A stretch of 21,723 nucleotides of DNA. Origin: CAYVIB01 sp964451365. GTDB lineage: Bacteria; Pseudomonadota; Gammaproteobacteria; Pseudomonadales; Cellvibrionaceae. The position numbers were made by a program, and so were the translations under genes. The DNA lies in the NCBI GenBank assembly GCA_964451365.1, contig CAYVIB010000049.1:1-21723 (forward strand), given 5' to 3'. Of the stretch, positions 1-7,662 are shown piece after piece (the first letter of the stretch is position 1; every line of letters begins with the position of its first letter). The notes under the pieces were generated by a model. That model was not told the origin of the DNA, did not search any database, and saw only the letters and a program-made list of their open reading frames with translations.

Positions 1-346
1 CCCATTACCCCGACGGTGATGCCAATCGCGATTTTCACCATAAATATGCGTGTTGTCGCCTCGGCCTTTCCCTCCAAACCAACCGTGACCGCCATTGCGG
101 TTTTTCCCGTACCGTCTCCCTTGGTAATCTGCCAGCGATCTCCGGCGGCTTTTTTCCATTCGAAATCGACGTTAACGCTGCCTTTCATCTTGAGCTTTAC
201 GCTGATATCCGCACTGGCGTTGACTTCAGTGGTTCCAATCCCTTCCTTTATCTTGTTTCTTACCGCACGTATCAATTCACCGTGAGGACCGGCATTCCAC
301 ATTATCCAGTCTATGAAGTCGGCTTCGATATCCAAGCTCAATGAAG
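1..346. repeat. Long direct repeat, copy A
   Basis: Direct repeat of 3585-3930, same orientation, offset 3584 bp. Positions 1-287 are identical to the other copy. Differences appear at 288, 317, 327, 335, 338 and 343, and similarity stops after 346. The repeat continues past the left edge of the window. Confidence 0.95.
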
Positions 347-365
347 ACGTTAATAAACCATGCAT
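1..365 (-). pseudogene. Partial second copy of the 754-aa candidate effector gene (runs off left edge)
   Basis: Read on the minus strand, this stretch is open from an ATG at 365 down to the window edge. Its protein matches residues about 526-641 of the large protein encoded at 3242-5506. The DNA is identical to 3585-3871 over positions 1-287, then picks up scattered differences to position 346, beyond which the two copies are unrelated. The first eight codons (365 to about 342) are not homologous, and no good ribosome-binding site precedes the ATG. The N-terminal three quarters of the protein is therefore missing, and the copy looks like an orphan C-terminal module or a duplication relic. Whether its C-terminus is intact lies outside the window. 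It sits beyond the two candidate immunity genes and a decayed IS, an arrangement familiar from displaced toxin modules. Function is not known. Confidence 0.7.
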
Positions 366-408
366 TCATGCCAACTTTTTACCGTGCCAAATTTAGATTA
401 AAAGCTAA

Positions 409-426
409 GGAACCTCTGATTAAGTC
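409..426. repeat. Possible IS5-type terminal inverted repeat
   Basis: The sequence ggaacctctgattaagtc lies about 130 bp beyond the 3' end of the decayed transposase and resembles the terminal repeats of several IS5-family elements. No inverted partner was found between 1075 and 1315, so the opposite end of the element seems lost. The stretch 347-556 holds nothing else recognisable. Confidence 0.3.
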
Positions 427-556
427 TGATTTTTTGTTCGAAAATATTTTGAATAATTATCAATTTCAATTAGGCGAAAAAAAACGCGATTTCGGACCTG
501 TTCTTCGTGTTATTTTCCTAAACCTGTCTAATAGCCAGATTTAGGGCGCACTGATC

Positions 557-1074
557 CTATGCCAGCAGGTATTTCTTGCACGTAATCAGGTTGCAAAACC
601 AATCAGGACATAAAGACGGTTGGTATTTTTTGCCAAGCCACGATACTTAGTGTAACCGAACTGCTGTTTGATCTTTAAAAATACGTACTCTACCTTAGCT
701 CTTACTTGAGCTTTGGCTTTTTCGCCTTCGCAGCAACGCCTTTGAGTGTTCTGCGCACGCTTGGACGTTGGCTGATTAGCCAATCAACATCCGTTAGATC
801 TATTCTTTTATCCGCGCCGCTGTATCCCATCACCCCAAACCATTTCCTCTTCTCCATGAAGTAGTGCTGGTACCTGCGTGATATCGTGCATGTTCGCGGA
901 TGTCGTCGTCATGCTATGAACAACGCCTAGCGTATCATCCACACCTATATGCATTTTCATTCCAAAGTGCCATTCATTGCCTTTCTTGGTCTGATGCATT
1001 TCGGGGGCACGTTCTGAGTCTTTATTTTTGGTCGAGGCCGGTGCTTCAATAATGGTTGCATCGACAATGCTACC
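557..1074 (-). pseudogene. Decayed IS5-family DDE transposase
   Basis: Minus-strand fragments spell the C-terminal half of an IS5-family transposase but lie in several frames. From 1074 one reads GSIVDATIIEAPASTKNKDS, then MHQTKKGNEWHFGMKMHIGV at 999 and downward, then a DDE-region sequence ending GDGIQRRG. After a frameshift comes GYSGADKRIDLTD, then from about 730 the helical segment KVEYVFLKIKQQFGYTKYRG, and finally, after another shift, a tail ending KKYLLA before a stop at 557-559. At least four frameshifts and an in-frame TAA at 1075-1077, just before the GSIVDAT block, show the gene is dead. The N-terminal part is missing or unrecognisable in 1078-1200. It lies between the broken partner gene and the orphan effector fragment, so it marks a site of past rearrangement. 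Family assignment is firm; the exact IS is not identified. Confidence 0.85.
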
Positions 1075-1315
1075 TTATTTCATAAACCTGGATATTGACG
1101 TTATCGAGAAGAAGTAGTTCAGCTGGTATCTTCTTCCCCGTCCACATCTTAAATGAACTGATTTGTTGGCCGAAATTTTCCAGTAGAAGAACCTTTTATC
1201 GCATAATTCCTTGTTGATTATTTTTCTAAGCGTCCGGCATATGCTGTTTCAATTATTCCAAAAGAATCAAAACAGAGCCAAAATAAAGTCTTGGCAGAAC
1301 ACTAAGCATGAGAGA

Positions 1316-2238
1316 TTACCGTGCCACAATCCATTTGCCATTTTCCCGTCGAAAAATGAAGTCATAACTTTGCGATCCTGTGAACGACTTAAAATTGAAA
1401 CCGACCGCAGTTGTTTCTCCACCACGAATTAAACGAACCAGCCTTCTATTATCTTCGACTCTAATACTCACATAATCTGGGATTAGCTCAGCAAGCTCCA
1501 GGTTGTCATCCTGAACCGCATCTTCAAGGGACGCTTTTAGGCGCCTTTCCGTCGTCCCTGATTCCAGATAGAAGGCCAAATCTGTTTCCCTGTTACGCTC
1601 ACAAGCCATGGACACAATTGAGTCCACATTACCGGCGGAAAGTGCATCTTGTATCTTTTTATATTCAACGAACAAGTGATCCAGCGCAGAAAAATATTGT
1701 TCATCTGGCATATTGTCGTAGTCGGCAACTCTTCACTTTGAAAGAAGGCCCACAAGGGGAGCGACGATGGTATATCTATATCTCGTTCATAGATTTTGGC
1801 CCCTTCATAATCAAGTATGTCTGTTTCTTTGATCTCCTCCAATAGAATATCACCACCACCATCCGGATTGAACTTTTTTGATGAACTATATCTACCCGCA
1901 GGCGTACTGCTCTGCATTGCCTTTCCAGCTTTAACACCATCACCCCTAAAGACTATGGAAAAAATTTGTTCTGAATCGTCGTTATCATTTTCTTTAGCCA
2001 AAATCGTCGCCGATATATAAGAATGTGGGTTAAATTCATCTCCTTCGTTTTCGGGTAAAACTTCAATTCCAAACGTATTTACTCCCGGTTTCATCCAAAG
2101 ATTTAAGGGAATACTTGTAGTTATCTGTCCAAACGAATCGAATTCAATAAAGACTGTCTTTCCATTTACCATTACAAAATGGCTGACTCCGAAACTTTCA
2201 AGCTTCAATTCAAAAACAGGTTTATTAAATAAGTTCAT
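1316..2238 (-). pseudogene. Frameshifted paralogue of the 309-aa candidate immunity protein
   Basis: Two overlapping frames together match the 309-residue protein encoded just upstream (2240-3169) from end to end. The first frame starts MNLFNKPVFELKLESFG at 2238 and follows the paralogue down to WAFFQSEELP. The second frame picks up at MPDEQYFSALDHLF and runs to FRRENGKWIVAR and a TAA at 1316. Comparison with the paralogue (EELPDYD) indicates that one G is missing around 1723-1726; restoring it gives a continuous 307-codon gene. The C-terminal half is clearly more conserved between the pair than the N-terminal half. The start lies one base beyond the upstream stop codon, so the two were probably co-translated. 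The gene is either recently inactivated, truncated to a working N-terminal domain of about 190 residues, or intact with a sequencing error here. The role is inferred from context only. Confidence 0.75.
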
Positions 2239-2239
2239 A

Positions 2240-3169
2240 TCATCGCGTCACTATCCACTTACCATTCTCCCTGCGGAACACGAAATCATAGCTTTGGGAG
2301 CCGGAAAACGATTTAAAGTCAAACCCAATAGCAGCAGTATCTCCGCTACGGACTAAACGAACTAACTTTCGATTATCTTCTACTCGAATGCCTACATAAT
2401 CAGGCAGCAGTTCGGCTAACTCCAAATTATTATCTTTAATCGCATCTTCCAGGGAAAATCTTATCTTTCTTTCGGTGGTTCCCGGCTCTAAATAAAAGGC
2501 CCTATCCGCCTCCAGGTTTCGTTCCGTAATCATTGAAATGACCGAATCAATATTGCCATTCGAAAGAGCATTTTGTATTTTCATATATTCTGCAAACAGC
2601 TCATCTCTCGCCAAATAGTATTGATCATCGGGCATACTGTCGTAGTCCGGTAGCTCCTCACTGTTAAAAAAAGCCCATTCCGGGTTAGGGCAAAAAACAG
2701 TGATGGCTCGCTCGAAGATTAACCCTCCTTGATAATCCGGCACATCTCTAACCGTAATATCCTCAACGCTTAAATCGCCTACTTCGGCAGCCATAAAGCC
2801 CTTGCGAGAATCAAAGTCACCTGAAGGCGTACTAGTTTCCACGCCTTTACCCTCGCCTACCATTTCCCCTTTTATGCTGATCGAAGCCAGCTTAAACGCA
2901 TTTTTACTACCATTATCCTCCCTAACCCAAAGTTCAGCATTTACGTGCGAGTTCGGATTTATCCGCGCACCCTCCTCTTCTGGGAGTACATATATACCCA
3001 AAACATTTTTTCCTGAGTGAATCCACTGATTAACTGGTAATGTCGTTTCAATTTGAGCAAAGTCCTCATATTCCTTTAGCATTGATACGCCATTCATCTC
3101 TAGAAAAAAGGACGTGCCAAAAGACTGCAGTCTTAGCTCAAAAATAGGTTGCCCATATAAAATATTCAT
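2240..3169 (-). CDS. Candidate immunity/partner protein of the 754-aa protein, unknown family
   Basis: A 309-residue protein without a signal peptide or membrane segment, so probably cytoplasmic. I do not recognise the family. Two parts can be seen: a beta-rich N-terminal region (residues about 1-160) beginning MNILYGQPIFELRLQSFG, and a C-terminal region from about residue 178 that opens with helices (residues 180-205) and ends in strands with SQSYDFVFRRENGKWIVTR. That ending resembles the last strands of NTF2/SnoaL-like folds, but this is only a pattern impression. It lies 72 bp after the candidate effector gene and is followed by a broken paralogue. A small acidic protein duplicated directly after a large secreted-looking protein is the usual layout of immunity genes, hence the call. 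A chaperone or adaptor role is the main alternative. Composition is more A+T-rich than the T6SS genes. Confidence 0.6.
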   Translation of the reverse strand: MNILYGQPIFELRLQSFGTSFFLEMNGVSMLKEYEDFAQIETTLPVNQWIHSGKNVLGIYVLPEEEGARINPNSHVNAELWVREDNGSKNAFKLASISIKGEMVGEGKGVETSTPSGDFDSRKGFMAAEVGDLSVEDITVRDVPDYQGGLIFERAITVFCPNPEWAFFNSEELPDYDSMPDDQYYLARDELFAEYMKIQNALSNGNIDSVISMITERNLEADRAFYLEPGTTERKIRFSLEDAIKDNNLELAELLPDYVGIRVEDNRKLVRLVRSGDTAAIGFDFKSFSGSQSYDFVFRRENGKWIVTR

Positions 3170-3241
3170 ATCGCCACACTACCTTTACTCATTCAATATT
3201 TTCTGTTGTTGGTTAAAGCCAATTGTTCGGCCGCTATTTTT

Positions 3242-5506
3242 TTAAATATTCAAGCTATCTATATTGACCTTTTTCTCAACGTCATTTGTTTCACTACTTG
3301 CTGGTTTTGGCCAGGAGCAAGCCTTTAGAAGCGTATATTTATTTTCAATTTTTTGTTTGGTCTTCGAGTCTCTAGAAGCGTTCTTTTCTCCAGTTTTGCT
3401 TGTTCTGGTCCATTGTTTTTGCTTTTCCCTTGATTCAGATTCAACGACCATCGCTTCAGCATAATAAGTATAATAAATCGCCACTCCAGTAAACCGGACA
3501 TCCCCGCCAATGGCCGGCTTATCCTCCTTGGTGGTCGCAAACAGGCTGAACCCCACACCAATACCTTCACCACTGCTGTTGGCTCCCATTACCCCGACGG
3601 TGATGCCAATCGCGATTTTCACCATAAATATGCGTGTTGTCGCCTCGGCCTTTCCCTCCAAACCAACCGTGACCGCCATTGCGGTTTTTCCCGTACCGTC
3701 TCCCTTGGTAATCTGCCAGCGATCTCCGGCGGCTTTTTTCCATTCGAAATCGACGTTAACGCTGCCTTTCATCTTGAGCTTTACGCTGATATCCGCACTG
3801 GCGTTGACTTCAGTGGTTCCAATCCCTTCCTTTATCTTGTTTCTTACCGCACGTATCAATTCACCGTGAGGGCCGGCATTCCACATTATCCAGTCTATGA
3901 CGTCGGCTTCAATATCCAGGCCCAATAAAGGGCTCATACTTAATTTAACATTGCCGTCCAGGTCGACAATATTTTTTCCTTTCACTTCCTCAAGCGACAT
4001 TCCGCCACCCAGGGTAACCTTGGGCCAGGAGACCTTGAACTTCAATGCATCCCCACCAATAGCGAGACCGCCCGCGTCCGCGGCTGCTTCCGCGGTTTTG
4101 CTGGCGATATCATCCAGCTTTTCCACCAGGTCGGTAACAAATCCCTTTAAGGCCGGAAAATAGTCGCTGATCTGGTTCTGGTCCTTGGTTTCAAAGTTCC
4201 AGGTGTTTTTGTGGATGTTGCCCGTAAGGCCGGCATCCAAAAACCATCCGCCTTTGACGGCCAGGCTGCTTTCATCCTTGCTGTCTTTGCCATCTTTATC
4301 CCGGTAGCCAAAGCCGACTTTTCCACTCCATTTATAAGTGGGGAAGGCATGGACAATTGCGGAGTGGCTTTCGCAGCCGGCGCATCCGCTGGATGTGAAG
4401 CGGTAAGTCTGGTACTGCATGCGACCGAGGTCGGGCACCATGTACTTTTTGACGAAGCCCATGAAACTGGTGACCTGCTCGTTGACCTGTCGCGGCAGGA
4501 CTTTGATTTCAGTACTGCCTTTGTTAACTTTCTCGGTACCCGAATCGCCGGTGACTGAGACTGAGGGGCAATTGTCGAGGCCGTTCACGCAGCTCCCGTT
4601 AAGAGTAATGGTGATTTTATCCGGCGAGTCGTGCCTGGATACCACCTGAATACCTTTGCTGTTATTCAGGTCGGCTTCACCATTTATTACATCCAGGTTG
4701 TATCCACGGCTACCGTGGCAGCACTTCAGTTCAAATTGACTCAGGCTACAGATTGGATCCTCTTCGGCGCTGGTACTGCTCGTGACGGCCGCCGCGGAAG
4801 CTGCCGCCGCAGCAGCCCTTCCTGTATTTTGTGTTGACGATCCAGCATGTGGGCCCAGTGTCGGGCGCCGATTTCCCGGAAGGCGGTCGTGAACTTCCAG
4901 CAGTTCCTCGCCCGCTTTTTTTCCGGATGCATCGTTGCGTATGGTTTCAACTATGATCAGTTTGCCTTGCGCGATGGCTTCGGCGAGCGCTTTCAGACTA
5001 TCCTGCGGCTGTCCGTTTGAATTTCCGGCTGACAGGTTATTTTCGTTGGCCAGCTTCCGGAGTTGGTCAGGCTGAATACCTATCTGTGATAAATAACTTG
5101 CGGCATCCTTGGCGCTGTCGAAACGTTTTGCCGGGCTATTCACCATTAATTGCGCGGATGCGGGCAAAACCTGCACATGAAGATTATCCTTGCTTTTAAA
5201 AGTCGAACCGCCCCCGTTAAGGCGGCTTACCGCATAATCCGTGACATCAAAAATTTTAACCCTGCCACTAATTAATAGCTGGCAAAAGGCATCTTCAACA
5301 CTTAAATGGGGTGACAGTTGACCGGCGAAAATCGAAACCAGATGTCGCCAGTGGCTTTCCCTCGTCTGGAGTCCACGGAGGAATTGTTTGGTGTAAACCG
5401 GGTCGTCGAACTGACGGCTTTGCAAGCCGAGAGGAATTCGGCCGTCTGAAGGCATATGAACTTTATAGTAGCGTCCAAAATTGTCTTTTACTGCTCCATA
5501 TAACAT
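3242..5506 (-). CDS. Large protein of unknown family, candidate T6SS effector
   Basis: A 754-residue protein that I cannot place in a family. The start at 5506 is chosen because AGGAG precedes it by seven bases; an ATG 57 bp upstream lies inside a palindrome and has no comparable site. Visible layout: an N-terminal region starting MLYGAVKDNFGRYYKVHMPS; helical stretches at about 130-190; an Ala/Ser-rich linker (about 231-246); a cysteine-bearing, Ig-like beta region (Cys at about 253, 262, 263, 306, 313, 375 and 378, the last pair as GCAGC); and a long C-terminal half of alternating, glycine-rich strands (for example IAIGITVGVMGANSSGEGIG) ending in a lysine-rich tail. There is no signal peptide, as expected for a T6SS cargo. 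Downstream lie duplicated small partner genes, and part of its C-terminal half is copied at 1-346. Effector status is inference from these neighbours; a structural or regulatory T6SS accessory is possible. Confidence 0.6.
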   Translation of the reverse strand: MLYGAVKDNFGRYYKVHMPSDGRIPLGLQSRQFDDPVYTKQFLRGLQTRESHWRHLVSIFAGQLSPHLSVEDAFCQLLISGRVKIFDVTDYAVSRLNGGGSTFKSKDNLHVQVLPASAQLMVNSPAKRFDSAKDAASYLSQIGIQPDQLRKLANENNLSAGNSNGQPQDSLKALAEAIAQGKLIIVETIRNDASGKKAGEELLEVHDRLPGNRRPTLGPHAGSSTQNTGRAAAAAASAAAVTSSTSAEEDPICSLSQFELKCCHGSRGYNLDVINGEADLNNSKGIQVVSRHDSPDKITITLNGSCVNGLDNCPSVSVTGDSGTEKVNKGSTEIKVLPRQVNEQVTSFMGFVKKYMVPDLGRMQYQTYRFTSSGCAGCESHSAIVHAFPTYKWSGKVGFGYRDKDGKDSKDESSLAVKGGWFLDAGLTGNIHKNTWNFETKDQNQISDYFPALKGFVTDLVEKLDDIASKTAEAAADAGGLAIGGDALKFKVSWPKVTLGGGMSLEEVKGKNIVDLDGNVKLSMSPLLGLDIEADVIDWIMWNAGPHGELIRAVRNKIKEGIGTTEVNASADISVKLKMKGSVNVDFEWKKAAGDRWQITKGDGTGKTAMAVTVGLEGKAEATTRIFMVKIAIGITVGVMGANSSGEGIGVGFSLFATTKEDKPAIGGDVRFTGVAIYYTYYAEAMVVESESREKQKQWTRTSKTGEKNASRDSKTKQKIENKYTLLKACSWPKPASSETNDVEKKVNIDSLNI
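3585..3930. repeat. Long direct repeat, copy B
   Basis: Copy of window positions 1-346, lying inside the large candidate effector gene and encoding its residues about 526-641. The first 287 bp are identical between copies; differences rise towards 3930, the side nearer the gene's start codon. Confidence 0.95.
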
Positions 5507-5512
5507 TGTTGG

Positions 5513-5517
5513 CTCCT
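5513..5517 (-). promoter_or_regulatory. Ribosome-binding site fixing the start at 5506
   Basis: AGGAG on the minus strand, seven bases before the ATG at 5506. It supports that start over the in-frame ATG at 5563, which would overlap the palindrome at 5535-5579. Confidence 0.7.
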
Positions 5518-5534
5518 GTTCCTTTCTTTTAAGC

Positions 5535-5579
5535 GGCGGGTGGCGCCCGAAGTGTCGGACCATCGCTTACCCGCCCTAC
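5535..5579 (-). repeat. GTAG-headed palindrome, REP-like element
   Basis: On the minus strand the tetranucleotide GTAG (5579-5576) is followed directly by GGCGGGT (5575-5569), which pairs perfectly with ACCCGCC (5541-5535), leaving a 27-base loop. The loop holds a small CCGA/TCGG stem. A GTAG head followed by a GC-rich imperfect palindrome is the hallmark of REP elements mobilised by RAYT (TnpA-REP) transposases in gammaproteobacteria. It sits in the spacer between the TonB-like gene and the candidate effector gene, where it could also attenuate read-through or stabilise the upstream mRNA. Only one copy is present here, so repeat status cannot be proven. Confidence 0.5.
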
Positions 5580-5607
5580 GTTGCTTTTTACCATGCAAAG
5601 CCGGAAA

Positions 5608-6564
5608 TTAAGATGGCAAAAATTCTATCGGGAACGTCACCGTGACTGGCTCAACCTGCTTTGCCTCAAACTTGAAAAGCTTGATCCGGCTGACCAACCG
5701 ACGCTCCAACGCCGGATCGTTCAGTTCACTGGAAACAATCCGCACATTTGTCACTTTTCCTTCCGGTGATATTGTCAGTTCCAGCACAATCTTGCCCTTA
5801 AGGCCGGGCTTTTTACGCCGCTCGCGATTATAAATGGAATACAGCGTTCCCTTGTGCTGGTCGAAGACGATGGTAACCTCCTCTTCCGAACGCACGTTTC
5901 CGCCGCGTTCTCCGGTTCCGTCTCCGCCCTTGGCTTCGATTTTTATATCGTCTTTAAAGAGCGATTGTTTTACCAGGGCTACCTCGCGCTTCGACAATCG
6001 AGTGCTACTGACGCCGGCGGACAGATATTCCTCGGAGTTGACGCCACCGCTGCCTTCAGCGATTCCCGTCGTTAATACATCGGTGCCGTGGCCGGCGGCC
6101 TCCTGGCTGCCCGCATCGGATTCGCTGATCTCTCCGCGAACCATCTCATCCACGTCGGAGGTATCGATCAAATCCGCCAGTTCGCCACCCAACGCCAGCA
6201 AACCACTTTGCTGGGCTTTTTCCCTCGCCTCTATTTCCGACTCGGTCAGTGGTTCTTCCACGGTTTCAACTTCGCGGGCGACCTTCGGGCGCGGGGTGGG
6301 AATCGGTACGGGTGTGGGCAGTGGAGTTGGCTCCGGCTGTTCCACTTCCGGTGGGGGTTGTTGTTCGGATATATATTCGGCAATGCGGGGCGGGACTTCC
6401 ACCACGCGCTGTCGTTCTTCTTCCGGCACGTCAATATTGGAGATAACGATCGCCAGCAAAAACATTACCGTCACGACAACCGCCGTGATCAGGTGGAACT
6501 TGCGTTCACTCCTGCTATCGGGTGTCCAGTCCAGCGTGATTGATTGGTACGTCGTGTTTATCAT
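5608..6564 (-). CDS. TonB/AgmX-like energy-transducer protein
   Basis: A 318-residue envelope protein built like TonB. A short cytoplasmic N-terminus is followed by one membrane anchor (residues about 24-43), a proline-rich periplasmic stretch (about 73-93) with PxP and PTP steps, a long low-complexity acidic/Gly/Ser region, and a compact C-terminal domain from about 225. The C-terminal domain contains GLKGKIVLELTISPEGKVTN and ends PVTVTFPIEFLPS, the pattern of TonB C-terminal and AgmX/PglI C-terminal domains. TonB-type proteins carry energy from an ExbB/ExbD channel to a partner across the periplasm; the partner here is unknown. It is the last gene of the exbB-exbD-exbD group, 55 bp after the second exbD. 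The role is confident at family level, but the client is not; the neighbouring 754-residue protein or the T6SS are candidates only by position. Confidence 0.8.
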   Translation of the reverse strand: MINTTYQSITLDWTPDSRSERKFHLITAVVVTVMFLLAIVISNIDVPEEERQRVVEVPPRIAEYISEQQPPPEVEQPEPTPLPTPVPIPTPRPKVAREVETVEEPLTESEIEAREKAQQSGLLALGGELADLIDTSDVDEMVRGEISESDAGSQEAAGHGTDVLTTGIAEGSGGVNSEEYLSAGVSSTRLSKREVALVKQSLFKDDIKIEAKGGDGTGERGGNVRSEEEVTIVFDQHKGTLYSIYNRERRKKPGLKGKIVLELTISPEGKVTNVRIVSSELNDPALERRLVSRIKLFKFEAKQVEPVTVTFPIEFLPS

Positions 6565-6619
6565 CCAATTAAATTCAATTGTTCCAGGTGTATTTATTGT
6601 TAATCGCCAGGCGCACTTA

Positions 6620-7129
6620 TTATTGGTTTATGGCTTCCTTCGCCACCTGGTTTGCGGCAAACGCAATTTTTGTATAGTTGGCCTGCTGGCAGGTTTTCAG
6701 AATTTTTCGCACAAGGTCGTAAGGAATATTTTCATCACCCATAATGGTAACGGACTTTCCTTCCGCCGGATTTGGACGGTTTATCAGGCTCTTGCCGGCC
6801 TGGAATTCGAGCTCTTTCTTTAACTCGTCGATCTGGTCACCGTTATCCGCCAATACATCGGCAATTTCCGCGACTTTTCTGCCGCCCACCAAAACATCCT
6901 CCCGTGTCACCGCGATTACCAGGGTTTCCTCGGGGGCTTTGTTGGTGATGGATGTGGGCAGCGTTAAGTCTTTGTTACTGGGCAACTGTTGGGTGCTGGA
7001 TGAATTCACCAGCAGGAAAAACACCAGGATCGTGAAGATGTCCATCAACGATACCAGGTTCAGCGCGGGCTGCTTGCGCAGTTTGTGGTGCCGTTCCATT
7101 CGACGGGCGCGGCGCGACACTTCCATCAT
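6620..7129 (-). CDS. exbD: ExbD/TolR-like protein 2 (channel Asp present)
   Basis: A 169-residue ExbD/TolR-family protein: basic cytoplasmic N-terminus, one membrane helix (about 24-45) and a periplasmic domain. The helix reads LNLVSLMDIFTILVFFLLV, and Asp30 sits where ExbD and TolR carry the proton-path aspartate, so this copy should be functional in proton transfer. The periplasmic part keeps the strand NIPYDLVRKILKTCQQANYT typical of ExbD C-terminal domains. The start codon overlaps the stop of the upstream exbD as ATGA, giving translational coupling and probably a fixed subunit ratio. It works with the ExbB-like protein (7663-8283) and passes energy to the TonB-like protein that follows. 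The double ATG at the start leaves a one-codon ambiguity. Confidence 0.88.
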   Translation of the reverse strand: MMEVSRRARRMERHHKLRKQPALNLVSLMDIFTILVFFLLVNSSSTQQLPSNKDLTLPTSITNKAPEETLVIAVTREDVLVGGRKVAEIADVLADNGDQIDELKKELEFQAGKSLINRPNPAEGKSVTIMGDENIPYDLVRKILKTCQQANYTKIAFAANQVAKEAINQ

Positions 7130-7656
7130 GGCTGGGCCTCCTGCGCCGCCCCGGCGGGAGCGGCTTCCTCCGGCGCATCACCGATGGAAACATTGGGGAA
7201 AAGCTCAACGGTTTCCACCGCTGCCATGCGAACGACATCCGCGCTGCGCACTTTGTCCATCACTTCAATCATGGTTTTATAGGTAACGGCTTTGTCGAGC
7301 AACAACGCGATGCCCTGCTCCCGCGGAAAGCGCGATTTGATTTCTATCAGCACGTCTGTAAACGCCTTCCAGTTGGTGTCTTCGCCCTTGCGTTCGATAC
7401 GCTTTATCAGTCCGAGGGTACCGTCCTGTATGGAAAGGCTGTCGGGGCGAACGACTACCTGCAATTGCAGTTTGATTTCCTCATTCTGTTCGTTTTCCCG
7501 CGCGTTAAGTGCGGGAAGGTTCAGCTCCAGGACGGTCATGCGCGAGAATACCGCCGTAATCAGAAGAAACGGCACCAAGATAACCATCAGATTCATGAAT
7601 GCGGTGATATTAAGCTCTACAGTTTCCTGCATTCTTTTTCTGCGGACTAACTTCAT
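7126..7656 (-). CDS. exbD: ExbD/TolR-like protein 1 (channel Asp replaced by Asn)
   Basis: A 176-residue ExbD/TolR-family protein with one membrane helix (about 15-38) and a periplasmic domain. The helix begins ELNITAFMNLMVILVPFLLI, which aligns with the ExbD pattern EINVTPFIDVM. The position of the essential aspartate is Asn22 here, codon AAT at 7593-7591, so this subunit should not carry protons itself. The C-terminal part, with VTYKTMIEVMDKVRSADV, is a normal ExbD periplasmic domain, and a Pro/Ala-rich tail follows. The gene starts six bases after the exbB stop and overlaps the second exbD by four bases. Paired ExbD proteins of unlike type after one ExbB suggest a mixed stator in which this copy is structural or regulatory. 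Confidence 0.85.
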   Translation of the reverse strand: MKLVRRKRMQETVELNITAFMNLMVILVPFLLITAVFSRMTVLELNLPALNARENEQNEEIKLQLQVVVRPDSLSIQDGTLGLIKRIERKGEDTNWKAFTDVLIEIKSRFPREQGIALLLDKAVTYKTMIEVMDKVRSADVVRMAAVETVELFPNVSIGDAPEEAAPAGAAQEAQP

Positions 7657-7662
7657 TACAAA

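Noticed and set aside
341..544. A 67-codon + strand frame at the edge of the repeat
   Set aside because: It spans the junction of the effector copy and the IS end, has no ribosome-binding site and no recognisable content.
5507..5563. N-terminal extension of the candidate effector from an ATG at 5563
   Set aside because: It falls inside the REP-like palindrome, has no ribosome-binding site and encodes a basic, unstructured stretch. The ATG at 5506 has AGGAG ahead of it.
5834..6823. A 329-codon open frame on the + strand
   Set aside because: It is antisense to the TonB-like and second exbD genes, which have clear domains. It is rich in Ser/Thr/Pro as expected of a shadow frame and has no recognisable domain.
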